DNA from: Hirudinaria manillensis
Lineage: Eukaryota; Annelida; Clitellata; Hirudinida; Hirudinidae
NCBI GenBank assembly: GCA_034509925.1
Contig: CM067526.1
Location: 11,079,629 to 11,143,628 of the forward strand
Direction of reading: 5' to 3'
Length of the DNA stretch: 64,000 nt
The notes beneath the pieces were generated by a model. It saw nothing but the letters and a program-made list of their open reading frames with translations. It was not told the origin of the DNA and ran no database searches. The stretch's first letter is position 1; every line of letters starts with the position of its first letter. Position numbers and translations under genes: made by a program. Below, in pieces: positions 12,830 to 25,380 of the stretch.

Positions 12830-14533
12830 AATTCGTCGAGGAACGGCTTTAGAGCTGTTTATTATTATTACTATTATTATGATTATTATTATTATATATT
12901 TTTATTAATTTCACGATCAGTTATTAGGTCGTAAATAGTTGTTAAACGATCGAGTGGAATGCATAAAATGTCTTGCAGTAATCCTGAAGTGCCATTTTTT
13001 TCAGTTTTACTTCTGAAAAGTGACCCTGTTCAAGTTAAGCCTTAAAAAATTTAAATGCATCCTCGCCATCTTTAAGTGATCATTATCGTCATCGTCATCA
13101 TCGTCGTCGTCGTCGTCGTCACTGCGAATGTTATTGTGATCGTCATCATCACAGCCTTAGGGGTGGAGCCACCACGCCTTATCATTCGATCCTGGAGTCT
13201 ATAGACCATCTGCTATCGTCTTACACTTTCGGAATTTCTCGGAACGGCTGGAATAATTATGATAATTTGATCTTCATGAATAATTTAGTGCGCCCATCTG
13301 CGTGCTTGACCGTGAGATGGACCCCTGAGATTTACATACCACGTGATCTGATTATAATAATAATTAGGTTTCATAATTCATTTAGCGTTCAGTACTTTCA
13401 TATTTATTCGCTTATTGATTTATCATCGTTTATTGCGACGTTTATTGGATTTTATCTACTTTATGCGATATGTTATGATAAAATAAAAGTAAAAATAATA
13501 ATATATTTGTATAATATAAATAATATAAATTAATAATATAAGTGAAGATTATTTTCGTTAAAATGGCTGGAAAATGCGATCGCAGAAGTTATTTTGTTCT
13601 TTTGTTTGCTTGGAAATTCCAAAAGATTGAAAAGGAAAGCCCAAAGTCCGTGGATAATCCCCCTATCATGACATCTGAGCTTCTCATGTACTAATTGGAT
13701 ATTTTTTTTCTGCTTTTTCTCATAAAAAAAAATATTGATTTATGATTTTAATTTATAATTTTCATTTTATTTTTGATAATTTGCGATAATTAAGATCATT
13801 AATTTCTAAACTACATTTTAATTACAATCAGCCACAACAATAATAACATTAATTAAGTGATTAATTAACAATAAACATCAACATAATTTATTAATTTATT
13901 AATGATAATTAACGTAATTAATCAATTATAAATCATTGATTAGTAATCCATTGTAATTCAATTTACTATTACCTTGTAGTTACCAATCTAAACATTTCTA
14001 ATGTCTAAAATTCTTCTTTAAATAAATAAATAAATAAAATTAATTAATTGAATAATTTAAGTACGATTTTTTAAGAAATAGATGTTATTCTCCAATTAGT
14101 TCATGTTTCACATCGATACGTACGTCTGAACGTGCAACAGCCGCGGGAAATCGTTATAGCGGCTGTTTTGGTAAGGATGGTGATAACGATGACGGTGAAG
14201 AAGAAGAAGAAGAAGATGATGATGATGATGAAGAAGAAGAAGAAGAAGATGATGATGATGATAATGATGATGGCAAGGATGATGTTGATCATAATTAATT
14301 CGGTGACCAGTTGCATTATCACGTCATCTCCATTGACCCTTCCGTGACCTTCAACGTCAATTCTGACTCCATCGTCGTCGTCGTCGTCGTCACCACTCTC
14401 TGCCCTCGCAACTATTATCATCTCCAATGACGCAATCAACCCGACGAATGACTCTTATGTCATCGTCAAATAGCATCAACGTGACTACACCCGACGCTTC
14501 AATGCCGTTGTTAATAAAATAAAAAACAAATAT

Positions 14534-14616
<83 letters not shown>

Positions 14617-17270
14617 TAACAATAATAACGAAATGCTCAGTTTCAGAAGACTCAAAATATTCTTGACGTTCATTCCATGACTTGGTTGACTGTAAATCCT
14701 TCAAAGATGGCTTTCCATGTCATTATGTTTCCTGCGTTTCGGTGCTTTTCAATCTTCATTTAATTATTAATTCTCATTAAAACTTTAATTATTAATTCTT
14801 ATTAATTCTTAATTTATTTTTATTTTCATTTAATTTAAATTTTAATCCTCTTTTCCAACCTCAAAGCTTCACTTCACGTCTTGAATTTGTTCTGCCAACT
14901 TCTGTGCCAAGACTTCTTCTCAACTTGACTTAACGTGATGGGCATCGTGACGTCGAGTTGGACATTGGTGACGATGGCGATGGTTGTGGCAAGGAGGGTG
15001 ATGATGATGACAATGATTACGATGTTGTCGACGACGACGATGATGATGCTGACTGTACCGACACTGATGACGATGACGACGACGTTGGTGACGTTGAAAG
15101 TAAGTAGACGTTGAGAATGCTGATTGAAAGATTGAATAAGCTCTCGTCGTCGTTCTTGTTTTGATTGTGTTTCGTAACAAAGTCACATTTTATGGATGAT
15201 GATGACGACGACGACGGTGATGGTGATGATGATGATGATGATCACATTGGATCTGTTGCCGATGGAAAACTAGATCCTCCATGCTGGAAGATTATCGTGA
15301 CTGTTTTTCAATTTAATTCTAAATTAATATTAACAACAATAAAATAGCATCATCAATAATAATAGTGATAATAGTAATTATTATTATTATGAGTAGGTCA
15401 TAATAATAATTACCATTATTTATCCCAGCAAAATTAATGATTTAAAAACTGAATTGAATTGATAAACTGCTGAATTCACAATAAATCTGGTTTGACATTG
15501 AAGAATAAAATGAAATAAACTTAAATCGTCGTAAAACACGCAAAAAAAAACCCACTTAAAAGCTTAAATTGTAGATTCTTCCACGAAACCACTTCAGTGG
15601 TTCGAGTCCCGAATGTGGCAAAACACAACACCAACCATGTTTGCACCAAATTCTTTGTCGAAGCACAAAGAAATGTTGGCCCCTGTTTGGTCCAAATTTC
15701 CCCAGAGTCACACAAAGCCCTTCGTTCGGGTGTTTTGCTGCCTTCCATAATGTTTTGAGGCGATGGAAATTTTTTTTTTTGTTTTGTTTTGTTTTTAAAT
15801 CTTTTTTTATAATAAAATAAAACGATGAATATTTAATATTTTTCTTTCCAATTTCTGCTCGTAAAGTTTCAAAAATCCCAATTTCTTCTCTTCTTTTTTT
15901 ATTTCTTTTTCATTTCTTCGTTTAAAAAAAAATTCCCACGAAAGAACTATCGCGTTGAGATTCACTTTTATCAATTTCGCAGGCGAACGTTTGCATCGTT
16001 TGGCGCGAGAAAAAAAGCCTTAACGCGTCGAGATATTTCATTCATCCGTCGCTAATCCTTCCATCCATCCATCCGCACTTCGTGCCACACGCACGCACAC
16101 GTACACAAACACACACACACACACACACACAAGCTCACTCACATCCACCTCTCCATCCACCCGTTCCAACGTCACGAACGATATGAATCTCCATGGAAAC
16201 GAGAAGAAACAACTACAGGTGGATGCCCACCTGAGTACATCACCGTGACAGGTTCTGTATTACAATCGGTTAATTTTTTAAAATTTTTAAAATTAATATT
16301 TAAAAATAAAAAAGAAAACAATTTTTTTTTAAATTCTTTTTTTTAAATTTGAAATTTAAATTCTTTTTTTTTTTTAAACGTTGTTTCATGTCAGCGGTGA
16401 CGTCATTCATCGCAATAATCCAGTTGGTCTGACGTCGGTCGGATAATGGCATGTAATTTCAACGGTGGATAATAAATTATCGTTACGTTCTGTTAACGAT
16501 GATTATGATGATGATTACGGTTGTAGTGATGACGACGACGACGACGATGACGCGACGTCGATGATAGCAACAGATCAATTTAACCATCACTCAATCCATC
16601 GTTCTATTTAAGAATTACAATCATCACCATCATCATCACCATCGTCATCATCATCATCACGGCTTCACCTCAACGAGTACATCTGTTTTTATGTTGTGGA
16701 AATTGCCTTTGAAAGGCGTCCAAAGTTGATTCACAAAGCAAATGTTTTATTTTTAAGTTTTTAAAGTTTTTTTTATTGTTTGGGTTTTAATTTTTTGTTT
16801 AAAAAAACATTTAAAATTTTAAATAAATGTTTAAATAAATTCGAAATATTCAACTTTATCAATTAACATTCCGTTTGTTTACAAACAAAAGTTGAAGTTT
16901 AGTCAAAAGACACCGCCCACTCGTGATATTTAAATGCGAGTATAACTCATTGAATATTCACGAGCATTCGTACAATAAGCCTTATGAGCGTTTAAATATG
17001 AATAACATCCGTTGAATATTCATGAGCATTAAGCATTAACCAATAAGCATCGCAAAAAAAATCTCTCACTGAGACTCATCCTTTAAAACCATCTGCTAAA
17101 ACCATCAATCCTTCGTCGTCATGACAACCGGATGTAAACATCGGCGGTGAAAGCCCTGGATTTCACTTGAACGTTTCAATAAGAGCAATTTCACTTACTA
17201 ACTGGTTTGAGCATTAGCATAAGCATATTCTCATTAGCATATTCTAATGAATATGAATAAATAATTAAGT
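12830..17270. other. Non-coding interval rich in GAY trinucleotide and TAA repeats
   Basis: Imperfect (GAC/GAT)n tracts recur at about 13085-13160, 14200-14290, 14940-15090, 15195-15245, 16500-16560 and 16620-16665, with a (TAA)n tract at about 14535-14632 and a CA tract at 16103-16131. Blocks of higher complexity at 13140-13340 and 16900-17270 stand out from the AT-rich background and may be regulatory. I found no supported exon. Confidence 0.55.
14535..14632. repeat. (TAA)n microsatellite
   Basis: Near-perfect TAA/AAT repeat of about 100 bp. Six-frame reading gives meaningless poly-Ile, poly-Leu or poly-Asn frames. Confidence 0.95.
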
Positions 17271-17288
17271 GATGACTCTAATAGTTAC

Positions 17289-17337
17289 CTTTTAGCAACA
17301 GACAGTCGGCTATTTTGAGGACCTCATCTTGGAAGGA
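17289..17337 (-). other. Candidate orphan exon (49 nt)
   Basis: On the minus strand a strong polypyrimidine acceptor (CTTCCTTTTCCAG) is followed by 49 open bases reading [16 protein letters not shown] and a donor GTAACT. It could be an exon of an unseen gene or of the FN3 gene to the left. No partner exon was linked with confidence. Confidence 0.25.
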
Positions 17338-17456
17338 CTGGAAAAGGAAGACATTGAAATGATTGAAGGTCATTCTAGGACCGAATAACACCTCCTTATC
17401 TCCTCGCAAATTGGAAGAGAATACATGGAAAGAGGAAAGAGTGGATGAGCAAGGGA

Positions 17457-17531
17457 TGGATGGACAGACGGGCGGATGGATGGATGGACAGACGGACGGA
17501 CGGATGGATGGATGGACAGACGGACGGACGG

Positions 17532-17567
<36 letters not shown>

Positions 17568-17720
17568 ATGGATGGATGGATGGATGGATGGACGGATGGA
17601 CAGATGGATGGACGGATGGATAGACGGATGGATAGACGGATGGATAGACGGATGGATGGACGGACGGATGGATAGACGGACGGATGGACGGACGGATGGA
17701 TGGATGGATGGATGGATGGA
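17457..17720. repeat. GGAT/GGAC tetranucleotide minisatellite
   Basis: About 260 bp of GGAT units interspersed with GGAC (and some GGATAGAC). All frames stay open because 4-bp units cycle codons, producing the spurious HPSIHPS and WMDGWMDG proteins. Confidence 0.95.
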
Positions 17721-17916
17721 GATAAGGAAGGACGTATGAGTAATGGTTGGAAATGGCGTGAATGGATAAAATGAATAATGGATGGAACGAGTCTGGAAAT
17801 TCGACCAAATTTCGCTCCAGCGGAAGAATGGAATGAAGGGCGGAAGAATCTTAGATGCATCGCCAACCACGTCGGGAGCGTTCAAGACTGGGACGTCAAC
17901 CACTGCAATCAATTGT

Positions 17917-18058
17917 GATTGTTTTCAATCAACTGATTGTTTTCAATCAACTGATTGTTTTCAATCTACTGATTGTTTTCAATCAACTGATTGTTTTCAA
18001 TCAACTGATTGTTTTCAATCAACTGATTGTTTTCAATCAACTGATTGATTTCAACCAA
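17917..18058. repeat. 18-bp tandem array, palindromic unit
   Basis: Seven to eight copies of an 18-bp unit, TTTTCAATCAACTGATTG, almost identical. Each unit contains inverted arms CAATCA and TGATTG separated by two bases. Since 18 is a multiple of 3, the frames remain open by chance. The last copies decay toward 18056. Confidence 0.92.
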
Positions 18059-18306
18059 TCCAGGCGATCACTCATTTGAAGGAATAATTTGGTTTAGTTT
18101 TATTTTATTTTGTTTTATTTCGAAGAAAATAATATCCATCTCAGCAAGCTTTTGTTTGAATTTTTATCAGAATTTATCATCAAAAGGTTGAATTCTTAGT
18201 GATGATGATGATGACGATGATGATGACGATAACATTAATAATGGAAATATCAACGCTCTTTTATCTCAAAATGATTTTCTTTTCTGTTTATTATAGGATT
18301 AGTTTA

Positions 18307-18348
<42 letters not shown>

Positions 18349-19299
18349 ACAACAACAATTATTATAATCGCACCATTTTAATATTAATGAATATTCAACG
18401 AAGACTTTGGAACAAATCCACCATGAAATATCCTTGCTTTTCAGATATTATTAAACGAGCCCTATTCTTAGAACTAATAAATATTTCATTTTAATAATAT
18501 TAAATAATAATAATTTCAGTAATAAATTAATACATTTAATTTAAAATAAAACGAAATAAATTTAAAAAAAAAGCTTCTTGCTCTTCTTCATGGACAGATT
18601 TCCTTACGGATTCCTTACGCCAGAGTTGAATTCATCGACAGCAACAACAACAACAACAACAACAATATATCAACCAGCAACTGCAACAACATCAAACACA
18701 ATAAAAACATCCAAGAACAACAACACACCCAACAAGAACGACTCTCACATGTTAACCAGCAACAATAGCAACAAACACAATCTAAACATCCAAGAACAAC
18801 GACACATACAACAAGAATAAACAATAATACCATCCGACAACAACAACGACATCCACCCACGCTAGGCAAACAAACAACAAACAAACAACAACAAAAACAA
18901 CAACACAGGCAAGTGGATCTTTTCAATAACGAAGCGAAATGAAAAACCACGAGCGGTTTCACATAACATCGCTCACAGCTTAAAGACCCGGATGAAGTCA
19001 GAGGAGTGGAAAATTGAAAGTGGAATCATTATTATCCAGTTAATTTGGAAATTCATTTAAAATTTTATTTCAAATTTCTATTCAAAAGTTGAATTAAATT
19101 TTTAATTTTTAATTAAAAGTTGAAGTAAATTTTTAATTAGAAGCTCATTTAAAAGTTCATCTGCAATTCCAAACGGATGAAATGACCGACTGCAGAGAGC
19201 AGGGTTTAAGGGCCGAGCACGTGGTGAGAGGGCATTTAAAAGTAGGCGTCAGGGGGTGGATTGGACACACCTCCATGTTATTGGATGAATGGGAGGACG

Positions 19300-19362
19300 A
19301 ACAGATGGACGGCTAGTTGGATGGACGGACGGACGGATAGACGGACGGAAGGATGGATGAAC

Positions 19363-19396
<34 letters not shown>

Positions 19397-19450
19397 ATGG
19401 ATGGACGAACGGACGGACGGATGGACGGATGGACGGATGGACGGATGGAC

Positions 19451-19484
<34 letters not shown>

Positions 19485-19515
19485 ATGGATGGATGGATGG
19501 ATGGATGGATGGATG
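19300..19515. repeat. Second GGAT/GGAC minisatellite
   Basis: About 215 bp with the same tetranucleotide units and strand orientation as the array 1.7 kb to the left. Frames across it are artefacts. Confidence 0.95.
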
Positions 19516-20264
19516 AGGGACGAATGGGTGGATGTTCGGATTTGTTATGCAGATCTTTTCCACACACGTTTCATTCCAGCATTTTTTGGCTCCTTGATCA
19601 AACGTGAAATTCTTTCAGTTGAAAAGAAAATCGTCCGACATTCAAACGCTTTCCGTGCACCCTCCACGTGCCCTGAGCCCTCGATGCGTCATCATTATCA
19701 TTATCAGTGTCGTGGTCGTCGTCATCGTCATCATCATCATCATCGTTTCCTGACTGGAACGTCTGCAGTCTTGCGATGATTAAAAGTGAAAGGTGAACAC
19801 AAAAGTCAAAAAGCAAAATATTTTTTGAATGATCATGAATAAAAAAAACCTCACGTGGAAGAATTAATTTGGATCAGACATTGGGAACCAACTGATGGTG
19901 ATGATGATGATCTCGACGACGATGATGATTATGATGAGAAGAAGCAAACTAATGACCTTCTCGAGAATAGTCATCATCATCATCATCAACATCATCATCA
20001 TCACCGTCATCGCCCTGTTAATTTTTACTGTATGATTGGAAGCAGATGCACGAACCCGTTGAATCAATATGAAAGGATTAAAAATTAATTAAAATTAACT
20101 ATCGACTTTATTAGGTTTAATTTATATTATTTTTTTAATTTGATTTATTTCAATTAAATCATTTTTAAACATCAATTTATCGCATTTAAATTGTTTTTTT
20201 TTTAAATTCTCAAAACTCTTAAACATCAACGAGGCACATCGATTGGCAAAAACTACTCTCGAAG

Positions 20265-20384
20265 CACCTGGAACACCTGGACGATTGATTAATTTCCGAG
20301 CAGGTGTCCGGCACGTTGGCGCCCTTTTGCTCGGTTCTGGCCCTGTCACGTGGCCGCCACATTCGCGCTCGCCGATGACAGGTG
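20265..20384. promoter_or_regulatory. Cluster of E-box motifs
   Basis: Four CAGGTG/CACCTG sites (20265, 20274, 20301, 20379) and one CACGTG (20347) fall within 120 bp of unusually GC-rich sequence. CAGGTG is the core bound by Snail/ZEB and many bHLH dimers. An enhancer role is inference. Confidence 0.3.
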
Positions 20385-23211
20385 TACGTTCAGTTATTAA
20401 AAGTGTTACGTCATCATCTGATGACGTAATAACGACTGTATAATTTATTAATTCATTATTATTATTACTGTTATTAATTATATTTATTTTTATATCTATA
20501 ATTATAATCGTTATTATTATTATTATTTCTAATATTTCAGACGTTGTTTTTAAAAGTTGCATTTAAATTTTTAAAAATAATTTACAAATAATTTGTACAA
20601 ATAAAGCGAACAAATTAATTTCAATCGTTCACTTTAAACATTCTTTAACAAAATATAATTTCAATTTTAATTAAAATTTCCATGAAATTAAAATTTTCCA
20701 ACTCAGTAAAGGCAAATACAAATCGGAGAAGATGTTCTTTGCATCAAGTATTTAAAAAGAAAAAACGGAATGAAATCGTCTGTCACTTTCCCGCCTCTTG
20801 AAATCTTTGTCGAAGTAGCAGTTTTAAGACTTTTTTTATTTTTGTTATCTTTTTTTTTTTGGTTTGTTTAAATTTTTATTCCACAAAAGAAATATTTTAA
20901 TGGGACGTCCGAATGTAATCTCTGAATGTTGACAAACAAAATTGTTTTAAGTCTGGATATAAGGGAAAAGGCAAATTTAATATTTTAATTAAATATAGTT
21001 TTCCAGGGCCGTGCTTCACCCCACATCAAGTTTTCCAGCGTCTGATCCGCCACTGTCCGTAATAACACAAGTTAGACGTGCTGCTGTCATAAGTAATTAC
21101 ATTTATTCCTAACAGTTGTTGTCCAAACAGACATAAATCCACATCGCCAGCAGACTGCGAGCATCGAGTTTATTGACTTGCAATGTTTTCTAGTTTGACT
21201 CAAAAAGAAAATGGCTATGAGTCCGTGAATAATAATAAATACTATAGGCTACGATTAGTAGGGATGTGCGGAAATCTGAGAATTTCTTAAAGAAATATTA
21301 AAAATAAAAAAAAATTCGAGAATATTTTTGTCGAAGAATCCGACAAACGTTGAGGAAAATCTCGGTTGAAGAAAGAAATATGGGTCGGTAACGTACGAAA
21401 GTGACGGGTGAAATCACAGAAACACGTCAACTTTCTGTCAGCTTTGAAACATCAGAAATGTTTCATTAAAGTTAACTGCGACTTAAAATCGTGACCTGAA
21501 AAGTGAAAGAATCGAAGAAGCCAAAGAGTGAAGACGATTTGTAATTGGAAAGACAGGTGTGGATCTGCGACGCCAACGAATGTATTTGCAGATACTCTCG
21601 AGAATTAATCGAATCCTCCAATATCAGTGTCGTGTCTCTGCAAAGTTATCCCAGGGGTCAGAAGGTTGGTGTTGCTTCCTTGCAAGTTTCAGTTAGAAAA
21701 ATCCTCACCCATAAATTCAAATAGGGCACCAACGAAGCTTCGCGAGTCGACTGCTCGTTCAACGTTTGTGACTGAAACTTGGCGACCGTTTGAGGAAATG
21801 CAAAAATCGATGAAAAGAAAGAGTCTTTTTGTTTGAAAAATCTGCTCCCATTCATACAAATGACTTAACATTTGTTTATAAAAAACAAAACAAACAAACA
21901 AACAAAACAATTGTACTCTGGTTATTGTGCCAAGACGAACTTAGCACTCAAACTTAGGGATTTTCAAGTAATTATTAATTTATTTGTTCACTTGTTTAAT
22001 TTCACAATGCCTAATAAAGATAAGTACAATAGGAAATTGAAGCGTCTCCCAAGTACAATGTACTTAAATATACGTCTGATAAATAGAAACCAAATACGGC
22101 CAGAGGTTTAGCAGCTCAACATCGTCATCTTCGTCGTCGTCGTCATCGTCATCTTCGTCGTCGTCGTCATCACCGATGTTAGGTATACTCAGCAAGTGCT
22201 CAGCGGTTTTAAAGCATTCAGGAATGAATCACTTTCTTTCTTTCTTTTTTAAATCGAATTTTGAAGAAATTGTCCAAAAATAAGATTAATAAAAGTTAAA
22301 TAAATATTTAAAGGATATTTATTTAAATAATTTAAATAACCACAATTTTAGCAAAAATTAAATTAACCGGTAATTATTTATTTATTATTTTCTTAAATTA
22401 AATTAATTCCCTGGAAATTCAAAGATTTCCTGGATCGATACAATGCTCCTTGTGAGGACGTGAATGAAGCGGTTTTTAGAGTTTAAAAAAAATATTGGAA
22501 AAACAGTTAAAAACCTTTAAAAATTTTAAAAATATAATAATAATTATTATTATTAATTATAATAATAACAATTTATTATTATTATTATTTATTATTATTA
22601 TTATTATTATAAATCACATAAATTGAAGATGAACTGATGACGTTTGGAAGTCAGTTTATTGTTGCAGAAGATTTTTAAAGGATTTTACTGCCAACTTCGT
22701 TCGTAAAAAGCAATTTAACATTTCAGGCTGGAAAAATGGAAGCATCCATTTTTTTTTTTGTTTATTTTGGATGAACAATTGAACGAAGACCATAATAAAG
22801 GTTCGTTTATGGCGGAATATTATTTTTAAACAGATGCTTTGTAAACATATTTGTCAGATATTTCTTATTCATATTATGTATAGATCACGCTCATGGCGCT
22901 ACATAAATGACATATTATGAAACGGTTTTTAGAGTTATCATCATTATTTGATGATGATGATGATGATCATGTGATCATGTGGTTGTGATGACGATGAAGA
23001 ATCTATATTATATTATATATTGTAGATATTATACATTGCAGGTCAAATATTTTGTGAGAGAAGATGCATAATATATTATAAAATAATAAATGAAATAATA
23101 TAATAATAAATAATAATGAAAATAAAACGCAATACAATAACAAATCAATTACAATACAATACAATACAATAACAAAATACAACCTTGAAAGTATAATAAA
23201 ATTAATAACAA

Positions 23212-23256
<45 letters not shown>

Positions 23257-24518
23257 AAAGATATAGCAGATTATGTTATAAAAATGTTAGAGATTTTCAG
23301 GAAATGTTTCAGCATTTGCTGATGCAAATCCATCATTGTCAGGACGCTTGCATCACGGTTTCGTGAAAAGATTTTTAATAAATTTCTTTATTTATTTTTA
23401 TTTTTCATTTTATTTTTTTAATTTAAGTTTATTTTTATTTTAAGCGGGATTTGTGGGGATGGCAATTTCAATGGAACTTAAGTTTTAGGTTGGACTTATT
23501 TATGGTTGTATTTACTTTATGTGGCTAATTTAAATTTATAATGATGATGATAATGATGACGACGACGACGCCGATGATGATGATAATAATTATTATTATT
23601 ATTACCATGATTCTTATTGTTATTATTATTACTATTATTATTGCTGCTGTTTTGCGAAAAATTACGACTGACCAGCGTAAGAATAAATTAAATAAATGCT
23701 AAAAACGACACGTGGAAAGTGAATGATCCAGGGGTATTAACCTTGGAACGGACACGAAATGCGCCCATTTAGCGACGCTAATGATCTTTAGCGCTCTTCT
23801 GCGACAACTGTGCACGGCCGGCGCAACAAGACTCTTCCTTCGTTAAATTATTGCATTATTCAACACAGCAGTTATTTTAACTGGGGATGTTTATTCGTTC
23901 TTTAAGAAGATTAGAATGTTTTATGAAATTATATTTTCATTATTTAAAATCTAACAGTTAAATGAACTTGTGTTTTTATTAATATTGTAAATAATATATA
24001 ATTTAATATTAATTTCAAATTATTATTTTATTGTAAATTAATGGAAAATCCTGGATATTACAAATGTTATTTTTAGGTCATAGATGTTGTTTTTATGTTG
24101 TTTTTGTTGTAAATGTAATATCTTTTTTACGTTATTTACGGCATCCACTCCTCGTTATCAGCGGATGCGATAAATTATGGACAGCTTCCCACAAATAATG
24201 AAGTGATAAGGTGACAGTGTACGATTATGATTTGTGCCAGTGCTGAGTGACGATGATGACGACGACGATGACGTTGGTGATGATGTTTATGATGACGGTG
24301 CCGGTTCTAATGATGATGATGTTGATGATGATGATGATGATGTAATAACTAGGAGAAACATGAATACATGATGACATGCAATCATCGCCACTTCTCCATT
24401 AACGCAAATTGTGATGGAGAATCATTCGGCAATCCAATTAATTATATAGCGCCTAATTTTCTAGCTGAATGCGAACTCCTACATCACCAAATTTCTAAAC
24501 ATAGCATCGTGAAGCATC

Positions 24519-24542
24519 CATTAATCCACATGTGGATTAATG
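24519..24542. promoter_or_regulatory. Perfect 24-bp palindrome with two TAATCC sites around CACATGTG
   Basis: The 12 bases CATTAATCCACA are followed immediately by their exact reverse complement. It holds two inverted TAATCC sites, the preference of K50 homeodomains such as Otx/Gsc/Pitx, flanking the E-box CACATGTG. Function is inferred from motif content only. Confidence 0.35.
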
Positions 24543-24779
24543 AAAAACGAATTGAAACGTTTCGGAGAAATAAAAAGCTAAAAAGTTGCGAATGATTGAG
24601 AGAGACAGGAACGACAACATCGAATTTTCCCGGGGTTGCCATGACAACACGTCGATGCTTTCTCACCGGAAATGACGTCATGAAAAACGAACTCAACGAC
24701 CGTCAGCAGCCTGTTGCTTCTCGGAACGTAAAACATTCGTGAACAACAATCAGAATCCATTCGTTTGAATTAGTATTAT

Positions 24780-24960
24780 TTATTTAATTAATTAATTAAT
24801 TATTTATTTATTTTTCTAAACAAAATGAAAGGTCATCCTATGACCACTTGTACAATTTCATAATAGCGTTTGTCAACAGAAATTAGAGTGAAACAGAATC
24901 AATAGTGTCAGCAGACAATTAAGTTCACTTAATGGAGAGATAGAATTACAATTATTTTCT
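24780..24960 (-). mobile_element. LINE family A, 3' end fragment
   Basis: Reverse complement matches the 3' end of the LINE fragment at 31020-31620, including GTGGTCAT, then GACC, then TTTCATTTTG. The tail at the low-coordinate side is a TAAA/TTAA-type simple repeat, as in CR1/L2-like elements. It is a short 5'-truncated copy. Confidence 0.7.
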
Positions 24961-25380
24961 AATCGATTATAATTCCAACAAATTCCATTTAATTTATAGC
25001 ATAAAAAATATATATAATAATCAAAGAATCAAATCCTTAAAAGATTATAAAAAACGAAAAGTTATCGAAATCTGGCAAAACGATTTGTACCGAAACGGGA
25101 GCAAACGAGTGCAATCCGGTGTCTCACCTGCACGAATTCCAAGAGGTTTTTCCCAGGTTTAAAATCCAAATAAAGAAGAGGCGAACGAGACCCACGCAAA
25201 GCGATCTCCGGTTAGGATGCTGATGCGCTGAGAGACTTTCTGTTCAAATGAAGATCCACTTTTAAACCGCTTCCTCGACAACACCAACGGTACCAACAAC
25301 AACAACAGCACCAATACCAACAACGCCATCAACACCAACAACAGCAGCAACAAGGAAATATCGTCGACGTAGGTTTAGGT

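Larger units (their letters stand above)
18060..24765. other. Non-coding interval with many simple repeats
   Basis: Contains (ATT)n at 18306-18345, CAA-rich sequence at 18640-18905, a second GGAT minisatellite, GAY tracts (19690-19745, 19895-20010, 22120-22175, 22945-23000, 23540-23585, 24250-24345), (ATT)n at 22555-22612 and (TAA)n at 23213-23254. A GC-richer island with E-boxes lies at 20230-20400 and another complex block at 23700-23850. No supported exon. Confidence 0.5.

Noticed and set aside
15590-15620. GGTTCGAGTCC, a tRNA B-box-like motif
   Set aside because: No A-box or cloverleaf can be drawn with the upstream 60 bases.
17278-17912. Long open frames reading HPSIHPS or WMDGWMDG
   Set aside because: They arise from the 4-bp GGAT/GGAC repeat, open in all frames; no domain or splice support.
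20122-20562. Minus-strand frame of 146 codons over the GC-rich island
   Set aside because: No domain, ends in repeats, and the GC richness is better explained by clustered E-boxes.
25159-25353. Leu-rich frame resembling a signal peptide on the minus strand
   Set aside because: The hydrophobic run comes from an AAC/ACC-type simple repeat; no acceptable splice link to the FN3 exon was found.
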